Shown here piece after piece: positions 45,926-57,990 of a DNA stretch of 64,000 nt. The position numbers and the translations under genes were made by a program. Origin of the DNA: Siphonodentalium dalli (taxonomy: Eukaryota; Mollusca; Scaphopoda; Gadilida; Siphonodentaliidae); NCBI GenBank assembly GCA_032622095.1, contig CP136065.1, forward strand, positions 93,379,343 to 93,443,342. The letters are read 5' to 3'. The notes below the pieces were generated by a model that worked only from the letters and a program-made list of their open reading frames with translations, did no database searches and was not told where the DNA came from. Each line of letters opens with the position of its first letter. Position 1 is the stretch's first letter.

Positions 45926-46339
45926 TATGGAAAGCCGAGGAGGACATGTTGGTTGCTAATTGCTAGATATACGACGCGGTATTTTGAAGGTGTTTCAAAC
46001 TAGGAGATAGAAGTATTCTGCCTTTCAAATGGTGATGAATTATAGTAGTTTATTCAAATTTTATGGCATAAATTGTTATTAAAACCGTATATACTATAAA
46101 AAATTAATGACTCGAAAATTAAGTGGGCCTTTAAACAAAGTCACAATTGCATTTAGGCTCATCTCATACTCGTCCATTCAGCGATATTCTACTGCGCAGT
46201 TTGTTATAGCCTCCAGTATTTATTGAGCGTTATACCCCCAACTGTTATAATTCGCCTTTAGCAGGCGTACTCTTGCCTCAGATTATTGAGATATTAGGTC
46301 ACACATAATCACATTAAATCGCATCGTAACATAGCAATT
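45926..46339. other. No gene recognised
   Basis: No coding, RNA or repeat structure could be supported in this interval. Confidence 0.5.
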
Positions 46340-47155
46340 GTGTGGGCTCCTTGGCGTGAATATGTAATGAGAAATAAGGTCATACGTAATGACATTAAAC
46401 TCAAGAAAACCCTCGAAAACAAAACAAAATCACATTTAATGTTTTACGTTATTTCCTTCATCAAAAGAATCTTCGTGATAATGAACCCTCTCGTTACTTT
46501 AGAATATAGAATTAACCTTAAAATAAAAAAAATCTTTGGAACACAGAACCTTCGGAATAACGAACCTTCGGATTGGTGAACCTTCGGAATAGCGAACATT
46601 CAGAGAAATTTCGGAATAGTGGACCTTCGGGATAGTGAACCTTCGGAATAGAGCCATGCCCCCCAATATTCATATTATATGCCCAGAGTTCAAAGGTATG
46701 GACCCATAAAATTCTAAACTTGGCCCTTAAAATAATGAACTCCAAATTGGAGCACACACAGAACACCACTTAAGTCAACTGAACCTATGTCATGTCCCAA
46801 TGCGGGAGGGTCCATATATACCACAACATTCATAGTATATGCCAAGAATTCAAAGGTATGGGCCCACGTAATGACATAAAATCTCAAGAAAACCAGCGAA
46901 AACAAAACAAAATCACATTTAATGTTCTAAGTTAAGTTATTTCCTCCTGTATCTGTATCGGTGTGCGCGCATGATCAGTTCGGATGTGAGCGCACACTCC
47001 ATATAAAGAATCTTTGTGAAAATGAACCCTCTCAAATTAGTCTCAATACTTTATAATATAGAATTAACCTAAAAATAACAAAAACCTTCGGAATAGAGAA
47101 CCTTCGGAATAGCGGACCTTCGGGATAGCAAACCTTCATAATAGAAGCATGTCCC
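46340..47155 (+). repeat. Two diverged copies of a repeat with CTTCGGAATA minisatellites
   Basis: AACAAAACAAAATCACATTT, GAACCCTCTC and ATATAGAATTAACCT recur in two copies (from about 46405 and 46895). Each ends in a degenerate array of AACCTTCGGAATAGCG units (about 46540-46650 and 47085-47145). Confidence 0.85.
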
Positions 47156-47507
47156 CACAATTACACCGGTGACGTAAACACATGTGCCAATCTTAGTTGT
47201 ACTCTCGTAATTATCGGTACGATGAAACGGTGACGGAATCTGACGAGGTTTGCCGAATGTACAATCACCCAGTGAATTATCGATCGCCCATGCGATACAA
47301 AAAAACCAAAAGCAATAAACACCACACTACGGTGGCGTAATGAAAAACTCACATGAAGTAACCGGCCAAATTGGCCGAAATAACAATTCAAGCACTCGAG
47401 TTATGATCCATCAATAGTATCGTCTGTTTCAACATACTACGTATTTCGATTTTATATTGGTTGTCAGAACCGCTGATGTATCATATATACATGTATATAC
47501 TTGTGTA
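47156..47507. other. No gene recognised
   Basis: Left flank of the truncated hAT relative; no feature supported. Confidence 0.5.
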
Positions 47508-48195
47508 CAGAGACGTGGCGACAGGGGGGCTTGGGGTGTGTCTCACCCCCAACTTTGGTCAATATTTCATACAAAACATTAGTTGGAAATTTCACACCAA
47601 CAATAGGTTGAAAAATGTTCTTGTAGTTTGATTTTCAAAAAAATTCTTGGGGGAATTAATTGTTTTTGGACCAATATTTGCATATTTTCCTATTTTTGGT
47701 AAAAATTTTGGTCTGAAATGGTCATCAGTTGGAAACTTTCCAACCTTAGGGGGGGGGGTGACAGGTTGGAAATTTCCAACACTTTGAAAGCTTGTGTCCT
47801 GGTCCCTCCCCCGTGGCCAGTCAAAAGTCAAAAACTTAATTTCTTAGTTAATTTAAGAAAACAATATTGTTATACATTTGGTCAACGTTGTCATTGGAAT
47901 TGTCATCAGATGTAAATTTTCCAACCTATAAGTGGGGTGTCAGGTTTGAAATTTCCAACTCTAGGAATGATTGAGGCTAGTCTAGATGGGAGGATTTTGC
48001 GATTTTCTTGTTCAGATTACAAAATTTTCGCACACCGGACCGAACCATGGTCTAATATTAGGCCTAAGAGCACTGAGATGCAAAGGGGTGCAAATGGAAT
48101 TTATGGAAAACTTGTGTTTGGTCTGATTCTGATTCAAGGGGGGCTGCAGTTGGAATTTCCCAATGTGGACACCCCCGAACGGAAACCCTCTGCGT
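47508..48195. mobile_element. Truncated relative of the 26.08 kb hAT-like element
   Basis: Starts CAGAGACGTGGCGACAGG and follows the same interior (TTAGTTGGAAATTTCACACC, TTTTTGGACCAATATTTGCA, CTTGTGTCCTGGTCCCTCCC, ACACCCCCGAACGGAAACCC). The expected right end GCCACGTCCCTG is missing, so the copy is broken. It also lacks an internal segment present in the longer relative. Confidence 0.85.
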
Positions 48196-48534
48196 GTATG
48201 TGGATGCTTTATAATTTGGTACCTCACATGCCTTGATTTAGTTGTTTTACATTAATTTGGACTCTATGCATAGAGGGGATGCATAGATGAACCAAACCAA
48301 AATTTTGACCAAAAGTATGAAGTTGTGCAACTAGTTACACTGGTTGGAATATCAAGTAATGAGAACATACATCAGAGCTCACCGCGTCCCTGAACACACA
48401 TCCCTACTCCAACGACGAGGGCGCGTTCCTTTCTCGTTAAAATTGGTGGCATTTTAAATTTACCATAACACTTTATAACTCTATGAATATTCGATATTAG
48501 TACTGGCTCCAACATAGACCCCCGTAGGATTTTC
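48196..48534. other. No gene recognised
   Basis: No coding, RNA or repeat structure could be supported in this interval. Confidence 0.5.
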
Positions 48535-50210
48535 ATGTGGAGAACTGACTATATGTGAACTTCAATCAGTAGGTTATATGCTTTCAAACAAAATTGGGTA
48601 GACATCACACAAAGTTGCTCGGTTGCCATGGCAACGGCTTAAATAAGCATGCCAAATGTTGAGGTTTCAACAACTGGAATGCTTATATTTAACCACTTAT
48701 TTCGCGTTGGATTCAGGGGGGGGGGGGCGGAAAAAAACTGCAGACACAGGGTGGAAAAAACTGTTTTCTTCGGTTTGGGTACCCCCCCCCCCAAAACAGC
48801 AAAAACTGCAGTTTTTTTCCCCTGACCATTTGCCCCCCCCCCCCCCCCCAGAAAAATCAAATCTACCCCAGCCGGACAACAACTCGGTTTGACTGGAAAC
48901 CGAAAAAAACACCGGAGCATACAATTCACGAGAAGGTGCTTGGTAACTTAGTTTAGATTATTATGACTAAAATGGTCATTGTCTACCAGTAGAACGCAGA
49001 TTTGTACCTCGTGATGTCATGACATGTACAAACATGTATATTGGTGATCGCAACGCTTTGTATGCACTTTAAAAAATGACAACTAGTCATTACCTCGACT
49101 TTGGAAAAAATGCAAATGAGATGAGTGAGATACCAGCATATAACTGTTTTCTGATACCATTGGAGGAGAAATTGTTTAATACATGGGATAGTTCTGCAGT
49201 AAAAATTTGCCAGATAAGCGATCGCAGGGTAGAATTCTGCATTCGACTGGTAGCCACTGACATAGTCGGCATTATTAAGAGGGTTAATGGGGTCAATATC
49301 ACATGTAAACCAAGACAGTGGTTATCCAAAATTGTTTTAGGTGGATTGTACTACTCATGTATATATGATTTGGATATTAAGGTTAATCCATATTCTATAA
49401 AATGAGAGAAAATTGAAGTTGTGAGTCTGAAAATACATATTTGGAAAAAAATTACATGCAAATTTTTTCCGACAACCCCCCCCTAAATGAATAAGAAAAA
49501 AATTTACGTGTAAATTTTTGACGCCTAGGTACCCCCCCACCCCCGGGTACGCTGTGTGCCGCATTTTTTTTTCCGCCCCCCCCCCCCCTGTTGGATTCGT
49601 TAAAACTGCGTGCACATATCTATGTTTGTTATATAAACATATTTAACTTGTCGGGAAATGCCAGGCACAACAGGCACAAGTTGACTGGCCATATATATCT
49701 CCGTTGTCATGGTAACGATCGAATACCACTTCATATGGTGGACGCAGATGGGGTAACTATACATGGCCGGTTAGCGCAGGCTACCGTGCAGATATCGCAA
49801 ATAAAATGATATTGCAGAGACCTGACTATATGTATTTCAATTAGTGAGTCATATGATTTCAAAAATAATTGGGTAGACATCACACAAATTTGCTCGGTTG
49901 CCATGGCAACGGCTTAAAAATACATGCCAAATATTGAAACTTCCGACAATTGGAAAGCTTATATTTAACTAATTATTTCGCATTGGTTTCGTTAAAACTG
50001 CGTGAACGCATCTATTTTTGCTACATGCGACTGGCCATATATATCTCCGGTGTCATGGTAACGATCGAATACCACTTCATATGGTGGATGCAGATGGGGT
50101 ACCTACTTGGCTGGATAGCACAAGCTGAAAAGCAGATATCACAAACAACATTATATTGTTGAGAACTAACTATATATATTTCAATTAGTGACTCATAGTG
50201 AGTATATATG
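48535..50210 (+). repeat. Tandem duplication of a roughly 320-bp host segment, first copy interrupted
   Basis: GGGTAGACATCACACAAA, GCTCGGTTGCCATGGCAACG, GTTAAAACTGCGTG, GTCATGGTAACGATCGAATA and CCACTTCATATGGTGGA occur in both copies: first 48535-48706 resuming at 49591, second from about 49815. A third begins near 50158. The first copy is split by the insertion at 48714-49590. Confidence 0.88.
48714..49590. mobile_element. hAT-like element with poly-G/poly-C ends
   Basis: TTGGATTC occurs at 48707-48714 and 49591-49598, a 7-8 bp target duplication (one base is shared with the element end). The ends CAGGGGGGG...CGGAAAAAAA and its inverted counterpart ...TTTTTTTCCGCCCCC...CTG form inverted repeats of about 24 bp. 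The uninterrupted copy of the host repeat near 49982 gives the empty site. Further C-runs lie at about 48782, 48833 and 49541. A 109-codon frame (49076-49405) inside has no recognisable domain. Confidence 0.85.
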
Positions 50211-50326
50211 GACTATAGGTTGTTTTTCCGCAGTAATTCACTTCAACAGACACGACTAACACTAGTCACATTGAGCCCAATCAACGCCATATAACCCGCC
50301 GCTTTCTCACGGGCGTAATCTTTGCA

Positions 50327-50384
50327 GCAAGAAAATATCAGAGTACAATTGTACCTGATATTTTCTTGCAGATATTTTCTTGCA
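50327..50384. repeat. Hairpin plus partial duplication
   Basis: GCAAGAAAATATCAGAGTAC pairs with GTACCTGATATTTTCTTGC around an AATT centre, and GATATTTTCTTGCA is repeated immediately after. Confidence 0.85.
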
Positions 50385-51949
50385 GCTTCACGTGTAGGCG
50401 CCCTAATGCCGTAACTCCATTTTGGCGGGAAATGAGTATTTGAAATCTTTCGAATCGTGAGAAAAAATCCAATCCGATGGGCCAAACTGTTTTTTTGCAT
50501 TGGATGGCAAATATTCTCACAAACCAGTGACACAAATGTGGTATCTCCAGCGATCTTCATAATTATTCGTGCTATAAGGTCGTATGTCCAACAGCAACCA
50601 ATCGGATGCTTCAGGTTGTCCACGTGACTTCTGTTTTGTGTTTGTAAATTCTCAAATGTGTGCTACATGGTCGTATCTCCATGTTAGTCACGCGAACATT
50701 TTGTGATTTAAATTTTGTGATTGTTCCACAAATTTCTGTATGATGATGCACATGAGTGAATTTGTGGTTTGTTATAGCATATATATATATGTAACATTTG
50801 GGGGCCGGGTTAAAGACCGTGATGAGTTTGAAGAAAACGTATAATTATGTGGCCTATAGTTGAATATATCCAACTATACTTTCCATGTATGAACACAGTC
50901 TCTGTCGCAGAGTATATTTGTATGCAATTTTGGTCAAGTTTGGTATTTATTGAAGACAGTCTATGGTACTCCTTTGTTTTTGTTTTTGTTTATACATTGC
51001 GTTCATGGTATACCACCATGCATTCTTGTGATAAAAGTAAAATATTCCTGTTTCATCACTTGATCGGAGGCAGTTATGACTAATATTTTTTAAACACGGA
51101 CAACAGGACCACACATTTTACCCAGTAATAAATGAATACCTCTCATACTGTTATATAGCAGTTAGTTTTGAAAGGTTTGATGTTGTAGATATTAAAATAT
51201 ATGATCGGTCACATTCGTGAGACTGCTCGGAGTACATATATTTCTGCTTCTATAGAGAAGGTCACAGAATCAGTACATCCCCATTTTACTGTTTAATTAC
51301 ACACAATATTGCATGCTTCGAGATAAACATCATAGATCAAACTGTGTTGTTTGTCCGCTCCCTGGTGCCCAAAAGCCCAGATTTAACTGTTGTATGATAC
51401 ATTGCTTTCGCGTACTCTCTCGCGAGATACATCAGAGAACATACCGTAAGTGACTCCTATACGCTGCGATCATTCTTTCTCACATAATTGTAGCGTTTGT
51501 GTGCTCTTAAGCTATTAAATTTTGTAAATTTCATTCGATTTTGTCCACTATGGCGGTCATTTTGGTACATACTTATCGTTTACGACTGATGTATTGTTTG
51601 TGTTTATTTCAATGTATTACTAATTTGTTACTAACTGGTGCACCTAAAGAGTGCACGATAACGGTGATATCACTGTGCTTATTATAACATATCTTATCTC
51701 TCTGAATATTCGGTCACATTGGTCAAATCCCGATAGCGAGTAAGACTACCACATCTATATTATCTGAAATGTACTTGTATTGAAAGAATCAACACCACCA
51801 TTCATACATGTATACACTGTATACATGCCACAAGTTTGTGTAATCCACAAATATGCATGCATGGTCACTGCATGCATGCGAGAAATAACTCTATTGCAGC
51901 ATGTACTTTTATTACCGCCACAAAGTGGTGTACACTGGTGTGATTACAA
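50385..51949. other. No gene recognised
   Basis: No exon, RNA or repeat family supported. TGCATGCATG-type tracts occur near 51855. Confidence 0.5.
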
Positions 51950-53345
51950 CTAAGCGGTACGAAGCTTCGGTACATTAATTATTATTCAAGATTATATTAT
52001 AAATATGCATACACTTTATTTACATATGGAAATGATGTCAAGCACCTATGCATAATCTATATTTAGAAGTAATGAATACGGGGAGCATGTATTGCATATT
52101 CTAATGAGTTCATGTTTTAGAGTACAGCAAGAATAAAAAAAAAAATGCTCATAAACAAATAGCACAATTTTATGAATTATACGATAACTTATCTAATGAG
52201 AGTATACAGTTCTATCGAAATCGGGCGAAAACTGTTACTTTGCATCATTAACCCCAAAGCTGTGGCGGTTTTTCGTCCAATGTACCGAAGCTTCGTGACA
52301 TGTACCGAAGCTTCGTGACGTGTCAGAACTCCCAAGAATATACCAAAACCGCGACAACAAATGTTATCAAACGTTGAATGGTCACCAGAAACCTCGATAT
52401 TAGTCATTTCAGACCATAATTAGCATCGGATTATATATTAACCCATCGTGTAATATGTCAAAATTACACACTTTGTTACACCCACCCATATATAACTGCT
52501 TCCTCCCTAATACATGGCTACATATCATAAGTTTATCTATGTCTAATTAATGAGAGTATACAGTTCTATCGAAATCGGGCGAAAAATGTTACTTTGCATC
52601 ATTAACCCCAAAGCTGTGGCGGTTTTTCGTCCAATGTACCGAAGCTTCGTGACATGTACCGAAGCTTCGTGACGTGTCAGAACTCCCAAGAATATACCAA
52701 AACCGGGACAACAAATGTTATCAAACGTTGAATGGTCACCAGAAACCTCGATGGTTAGTCATTTCAGACCATAATTAGCATCGGATTATATATTAACCCA
52801 TCGTGTAATATGTCAAAATTACACACTTTGTTACACACACCCATATATAACTGCTTCCTCCCTAATACATGGCAATATATCAGCAGTTTATATATGTCTA
52901 AGTAATGAGAGTATACAGTTCTATCGAAATCTGGCGGAAAATATTACTTTGCATCATTAACCCCAAAACTGTGGCGGTTTTTCGTCCAATGTAACGAAGC
53001 TTCGTGACATGTACAGAAGCTTCGTGATGTGTCAGAACTCCGATAATATACCAAAACCGGGACAACAAATGTTATCAAACGTTGAATGGTCACCAGAAAC
53101 CTCGATATTAGTCATTTCAGACCATAATTAGCATCGGATTATATATTAACCCATCGAGTAATATGTCAAAATTACACACTTTGTTAGACCAAACCGAATA
53201 TATCCAAACGAATAATTATCTCAAACCACCAACTAAGCCTCGGAACATTGGATGAAAAACCGCCACAGATTTGGGGTTAATTATGCAATGTCACATTTTT
53301 CGCCCGATTTTGACAGAACTGTATACTCTCATTAAGTAGACATCA
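51950..53345 (+). repeat. Tandem array of a roughly 355-bp unit, left (direct) block
   Basis: Units start near 52195, 52549 and 52905 and share GAGAGTATACAGTTCTATCG, AGCTGTGGCGGTTTTTCGTC, twin GTACCGAAGCTTCGTGACRT boxes, CAGAAACCTCGATATTAGTC and ATATATTAACCCATCG. A single box (GTACGAAGCTTCGGTACAT) stands alone at about 51959. At 53250-53345 a partial unit is already in reverse orientation. Confidence 0.92.
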
Positions 53346-53904
53346 ATGTGTCAGCCCTAGCTAGTAAAGCGCTGTTGTAAAGACAGGTCAAGCCATTCTA
53401 GGTTGCATATAATATGCAAATACATAACAATTTCTGCATCTAAAATGCAACAAATAGGCATAAACTATGCTGGTTTAAACTATGACTGTCACATTACTAA
53501 CTCATTTGACTCAAAGTGCAAAACTTGGGTGTGATACGACCGACTGCTCTAGTGAAATAAGCAGCACGATGGAATCTATAAATTCCGAGCTCAGAATACT
53601 CATTAAAGTGGCATATTATATGCCGAATTATAAAATTGGCACATATCGTGCATGCCCAAAAATATTTGGTTCTTCTGGACTAGAAAAATCAGGCCAACTA
53701 CATTTAAAATAGGCATACTATGCCGATCTAAATTACTACGCGTTTCCTGATGAGATTCCGCGTTATCGCTAGTATACTATAGTGAAAAAGTGAATCGAAA
53801 CATATGCTCAATTTAAAATATGACCATCCGGGCAATGTAGGAACATGGGACACAGACCACTAATCTGTTGGTGATTGTTGAGTATATTTCACAATTAAAA
53901 AATA
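53346..53904. other. Spacer between mirrored arrays; no gene recognised
   Basis: About 560 bp of non-repetitive AT-rich sequence. The 76-codon frame at 53482-53712 shows no domain. Confidence 0.5.
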
Positions 53905-54483
53905 AACTTCTTATATGTAGCCCTGTGTTAGGGAGGAAGCAGTTATATTGGGGTGGGTGTAGTATAGTGTGTCATTTTGACATATTTCTCGATGGGTTAA
54001 TATATAATGCGATGCTAATTATGGTCTGAAATGACTAATATCGAGGTTTCTGGGGACCATTCAACGTTTTATACCATTTGGTGTCTCGATGGTGGTATAT
54101 TCTTGGAGTTCTGACACGACACGAAGCTTCGGTACATGTCACGAAGCTTCGGTACATTGGATGAAAACCGCCACAGATTTGGGGTTAAGGGTGAAAGGTT
54201 GCGTTTTTTTGCCAGATTTTGACAGAACTGTATACTCTCATTAAGTAGACATCGATAAACTTCTTATATGTAGCCCTGTATCGGGGAGGAAGCAGTTATA
54301 TAGGGGTGGGTGTAATATAGTGTGTCATTTTGACATATTTCTCGATGGGTTAATATATAATGCGATGCTAATTATGGTCTGAAATGACTAATATCGAGGT
54401 TTCTGGTGAACATTCAACGTTTGATACCATTTGGTGTCTCGATGGTGGTATATTCTTGGAGTTCTGACACGTCACGAAGCCAC
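53905..54483 (-). repeat. Tandem array of the 355-bp family, right (inverted) block
   Basis: ATTATGGTCTGAAATGACTA, CGAGGTTTCTGG, CACGAAGCTTCGGTACATGT and TTTTGACAGAACTGTATACT occur in reverse orientation relative to 52.2-53.2 kb. One complete and one partial unit are present. The last stops at ACGAAGCCACGGTACC, where a different repeat family begins. Confidence 0.9.
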
Positions 54484-54960
54484 GGTACCTTACTCAATCG
54501 TACCAATAGAATCACGTATATGCTGAAATTGTAAAGTTAACGGCATCGGTGTATAATACGTTTTTGAAAATATGATAAATCGTATCCATAGGGTCAGGAC
54601 AGGCTGAAATTGTAAACTTAATGTCACCGGTGTAATAATATGTTGTTGAAAATATAAATACTCTGATAGCCTGAAAATAATATATCACCCATTGGGAGCC
54701 CCTGGTGTATTTTTGGATATTTTTATTTGTACCTTACTCAATCGTACCGATAGAATCACATAGATGCTTAAATTGTAAAGTTAACGCCACCGGTGTATAA
54801 TACGTTTTTTGAAAATGTGTTAAATCGTATCGATAGAGTCAGGACAGGCTGAAATTGTAAACTTAAAGTCACTTGTTGTTGAAAATATAAATAATCTGAT
54901 ATACTGAAAATAATGTGTAACCCATTGGGAACCCCTGGTTTAGTGAAGTGCATTGTGGGA
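54484..54960 (+). repeat. Two units of the GTACCTTACTCAATCGTACC family
   Basis: Units from about 54486 and 54730 match those at 27.64-28.15 kb (TTGTAAAGTTAACG, GGTGTATAATACGTTTTT, AGGACAGGCTGAAATTGTAA, ATTGGGAGCCCC). Confidence 0.85.
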
Positions 54961-55489
54961 AGTTTAATTGTGATTCTCCTCTATCTTTATTTTCTGGAAT
55001 TATCACCAAGATTTCTCCACTCGATTCTCTTAAAATGTACCCTGATCGGTCAAATTCTTTTGATAATTCTATCTAAATACATCTTAGCTACTATTCGGAT
55101 CTGCTGTCCCGGTCGAAAAGAGTTTAGTTTGACCAAAATGGCTATTGTCAATTTGACAAAAGCTTGTTTACAAACTGCGTCTACTCGATGACCCGGCCGT
55201 CCACTCCACGCTGTAATTAGTGTAAATTTATTATCGAAAACAAATTCAATTCCTTCCATCTAAAACATAATTACGCGCTGAACTCTACCATTTTAAGAAT
55301 ATAGTAGTATTACACACATACACACCAAGTTTCAGCTCAAAATTTTGAAAAATGACAGTTTTATAGACATAAATCGATTTTAATGGGAAATCCTGTGTTA
55401 AATTTTATCATCGAAAAAAAAAATCATTTCTTCAATCTAAGAAATAATTACGTGCTGTACCCTGTCATATTTGACCGGTTCTACCTGAT
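54961..55489. other. No gene recognised
   Basis: Contains a mildly GC-richer patch near 55100-55200 with overlapping 92- and 69-codon frames. No domain or splice signal could be supported. Confidence 0.45.
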
Positions 55490-56250
55490 AATTGTGTGAC
55501 AGTACAGTCGCGTTACTTTATACGTCAACATTGGTCATTATCACTCGACAAATTTATTTCGGTCTATCGTATCAACCCCTATTTCCCCCCGCGTAGCCTG
55601 ACTAAGTGTCTTTATCACTCCACTAATTTGTATCGTTTCATCGGTATGAATTCCATATCCAATTATGCACATATAACCAACCCAACCTCTAATCCCGGTC
55701 CAATTTATTTATTTCTTTCATCGGTATATAGTCATGTTACGTAATATTTTATCTCGTGATACTTGTACTTATATGTCTATGGTATTACTATAGTATACCG
55801 TATATGTATATCAATTGCTATTCCTTTCTATATAATCCTGGTGCCAACTATAGAGATAATTTCAGACCCCCCCCCTTCCCCAAATTTTATATAATTGCTG
55901 CTTTAGTACAGTCACGATGCATTACATGGCAACATCGATCCACTAATTTATGTCAGTTCATCGGTACAAACCCCTTTTTTCTCCGAGTCCATATAACCAA
56001 CCCAACATCTTATAGAACTCCATAAATGACTATTCTGGCACTATATAGAGATGACTAAGATTCTGACACTCCTTATTTTATAGCCTTGTTGCAACAGTAG
56101 AGTTGATATGCATAATATGTCAACATTGGTCGTTATCGCTCTACAAATTTATATCGGTTCAACCCTTAGTTCCCTGTATCGCCCAGCCTCCCTCAATTTA
56201 TTTTTTCATTTGTATTATAGTCTCGTAACATACACATTTTATCTTTTGTA
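55490..56250 (+). repeat. Degenerate tandem repeat, about 300-bp period
   Basis: CAACATTGGTCATTATCACT / CAACATTGGTCGTTATCGCT, CACATATAACCAACCCAACC / CCATATAACCAACCCAACAT and TTCATCGGTA recur in diverged copies starting about 55500, 55900 and 56100. Confidence 0.6.
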
Positions 56251-56469
56251 ACTTTTGCTTCAATGCGTCGAGATCCGCTGCAGACAATACAAAACTGACA
56301 ACATTTGGAAATGTAAGCAGGCTTCAAACTCATCTTATCCAAGAAAAACTCTGGTTACATAAGAAATTTGTGTATAAGGTGTACGCGCATTTGTTGCGTT
56401 AAAAACCAAAGGTCCCAAGTCAAGGTCCAAATCCCCAACACACTGATGTGGGGTTTAACTCCATCTACA

Positions 56470-56940
56470 TACAGTAATGTCCAAAGTAATTGATCACTTA
56501 ACCACAGCAAAATTGTGTGTATTTTTTCATGATTCTTAATCCTGAAAAATTACCCATAATTATGCTGTGGTTAAAGGGTCAATTACTTTGGGCATTACTG
56601 TAACCAATATAAGGATTTGAGGTTTAATGATAACTCAATCATCATACAGTAATGTTCAAAGCAATTGACCACTTAACCACAGCAGAATAATGGGTAATTT
56701 GAGGATTGTAAATGCTGAAAAAATACCCATAATTCTGCTGTGGTTAAGTGGTCAATTACTTTGGGCATTACTGTAACCAATATAAGGATTTGAGGTTTAA
56801 TGATAACTCAATCCTCATACAGTAATGTCCAAAGTAATTGACCACTTGACCACAGCAAAATTATTGGTAAATTTTCAGGATTTCAAATTACCAATAATTC
56901 TGATGTGGTTAAGTGGTCAATTACTTTGGGCATTACTGTA
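56470..56940. mobile_element. Tc1/mariner-like hairpin MITE, tandemly triplicated with flank
   Basis: Three hairpins (56470-56602, 56645-56775, 56818-56940) each start TACAGTAATGTYCAAAGYAA and end TTTGGGCATTACTGTA, with TA at both edges and arms reaching CACTTAACCACAGCA. A 42-bp spacer (ACCAATATAAGGATTTGAGG...) separates them, giving a period of 173-175 bp. Terminal TA and CAGT starts are typical of Tc1/mariner elements. Repetition of the flank shows amplification after insertion. Confidence 0.85.
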
Positions 56941-57299
56941 ACCAATACAAGGATGTGAGGTTTAATGAGAACTCCATCCACATAACTAATAATTATGTGT
57001 GAAAATTAAAACAAAACAAAATAAATTCCATGATGGCGTCCAATATGGACTGCCTAATTCTGCTCCAAAACATGTATATTCAATATATGGATGTTTATTG
57101 GGGGAAACCGATTATTTCAATGATATTTTCATTAACTGGGATCCAAAACCCGACTTACGGGAGCGTGCGACTGTATCTTAAGCATATGTGCATATTTAAT
57201 GAGCCAACAATTGGAATCCCAACAGAGAAGATTGGCGTGTATTTACAGTATACTATGTCCAAGTCTTTATAATCTGTTGAGTGACCCCACAGTCGTTTA
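56941..57299. other. No gene recognised
   Basis: Overlapping short frames at 56999-57272 show no domain. Nothing else seen. Confidence 0.5.
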
Positions 57300-57440
57300 C
57301 TTTGTTAGTAATAATTTGAAGGATTACTTGTTTAAACGCAATTGTTATCAAAATATTTTATGTATTTTTTATAATTTCTATTTATATGTAATACTATAAT
57401 CTTGGTGGCGTTACCATTTCTGACTATGGTTTTCTTGTTA
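57300..57440 (+). repeat. Family A terminal fragment
   Basis: TAATAATTTGAAGGATTACT, then CTTGGTGGCGTTACCATTTC and TGACTATGGTTTTCTTGTTA, a decayed copy of the family A end. Confidence 0.8.
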
Positions 57441-57544
57441 CAATATATCACACATATATATAATTTGCCTCACCCAAGAGCGAATGCAGAGCTTGGAATT
57501 TAATCTCTACGTGTAATATGCATATATATCCCATATAAAAATCC

Positions 57545-57990
57545 CCCTTGGTGTCACCTTGGTGAAACCATGGTTTCACCAAGGTACCACCTTGGTTCAC
57601 CATGGTGACATCTTGGTTCACCATGGTGGTAGCACAGTAAAGTGGCATCACGGTGAAAACACCACGGTGGTACCAAGGTGGTATCACGGTGGTAGCACAG
57701 TAAAGTTTTTGTACCAAGGTGAAACCATGGTGGCACCAAGGTGGTACCATGGTGGCACCAAGGTGGTACCACGGTGGTAGCACACTAAAGTCTTTGTACC
57801 ATGGTGGCACCAAACCCGACCAAGGTATCACCATGGTGGTAGCACAGTATGGTTTTTCTACCAAGGTGACACCAAGGTATCACCACGGTGGTAGCACAGT
57901 AAAGTTTTTCTACCAAGGTGAACCATGGTATCACCAAGTATAACCACGGTGGTATTACAGCACCAGTGAAGTTTTCAATCAAGGTACCAC
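57545..57990 (+). repeat. Array of ACC-AWGG-T units with about 11-bp spacing
   Basis: Basic units such as GGTACCATGGT, GGCACCAAGGT and GGTATCACGGT follow one another at 10-11 bp. A longer element (GGTAGCACAGTAAAGTTTTT) is interspersed about every 60-125 bp. Most units are near-palindromic (ACCATGGT), so both strands give long Trp/His/Pro/Val-rich frames (up to 138 codons). These are artefacts. Confidence 0.93.

Noticed and set aside
50243-50623. 126-codon minus-strand frame as a gene
   Set aside because: It contains a perfect non-coding hairpin (50327-50370) plus its partial duplication. No recognisable domain.
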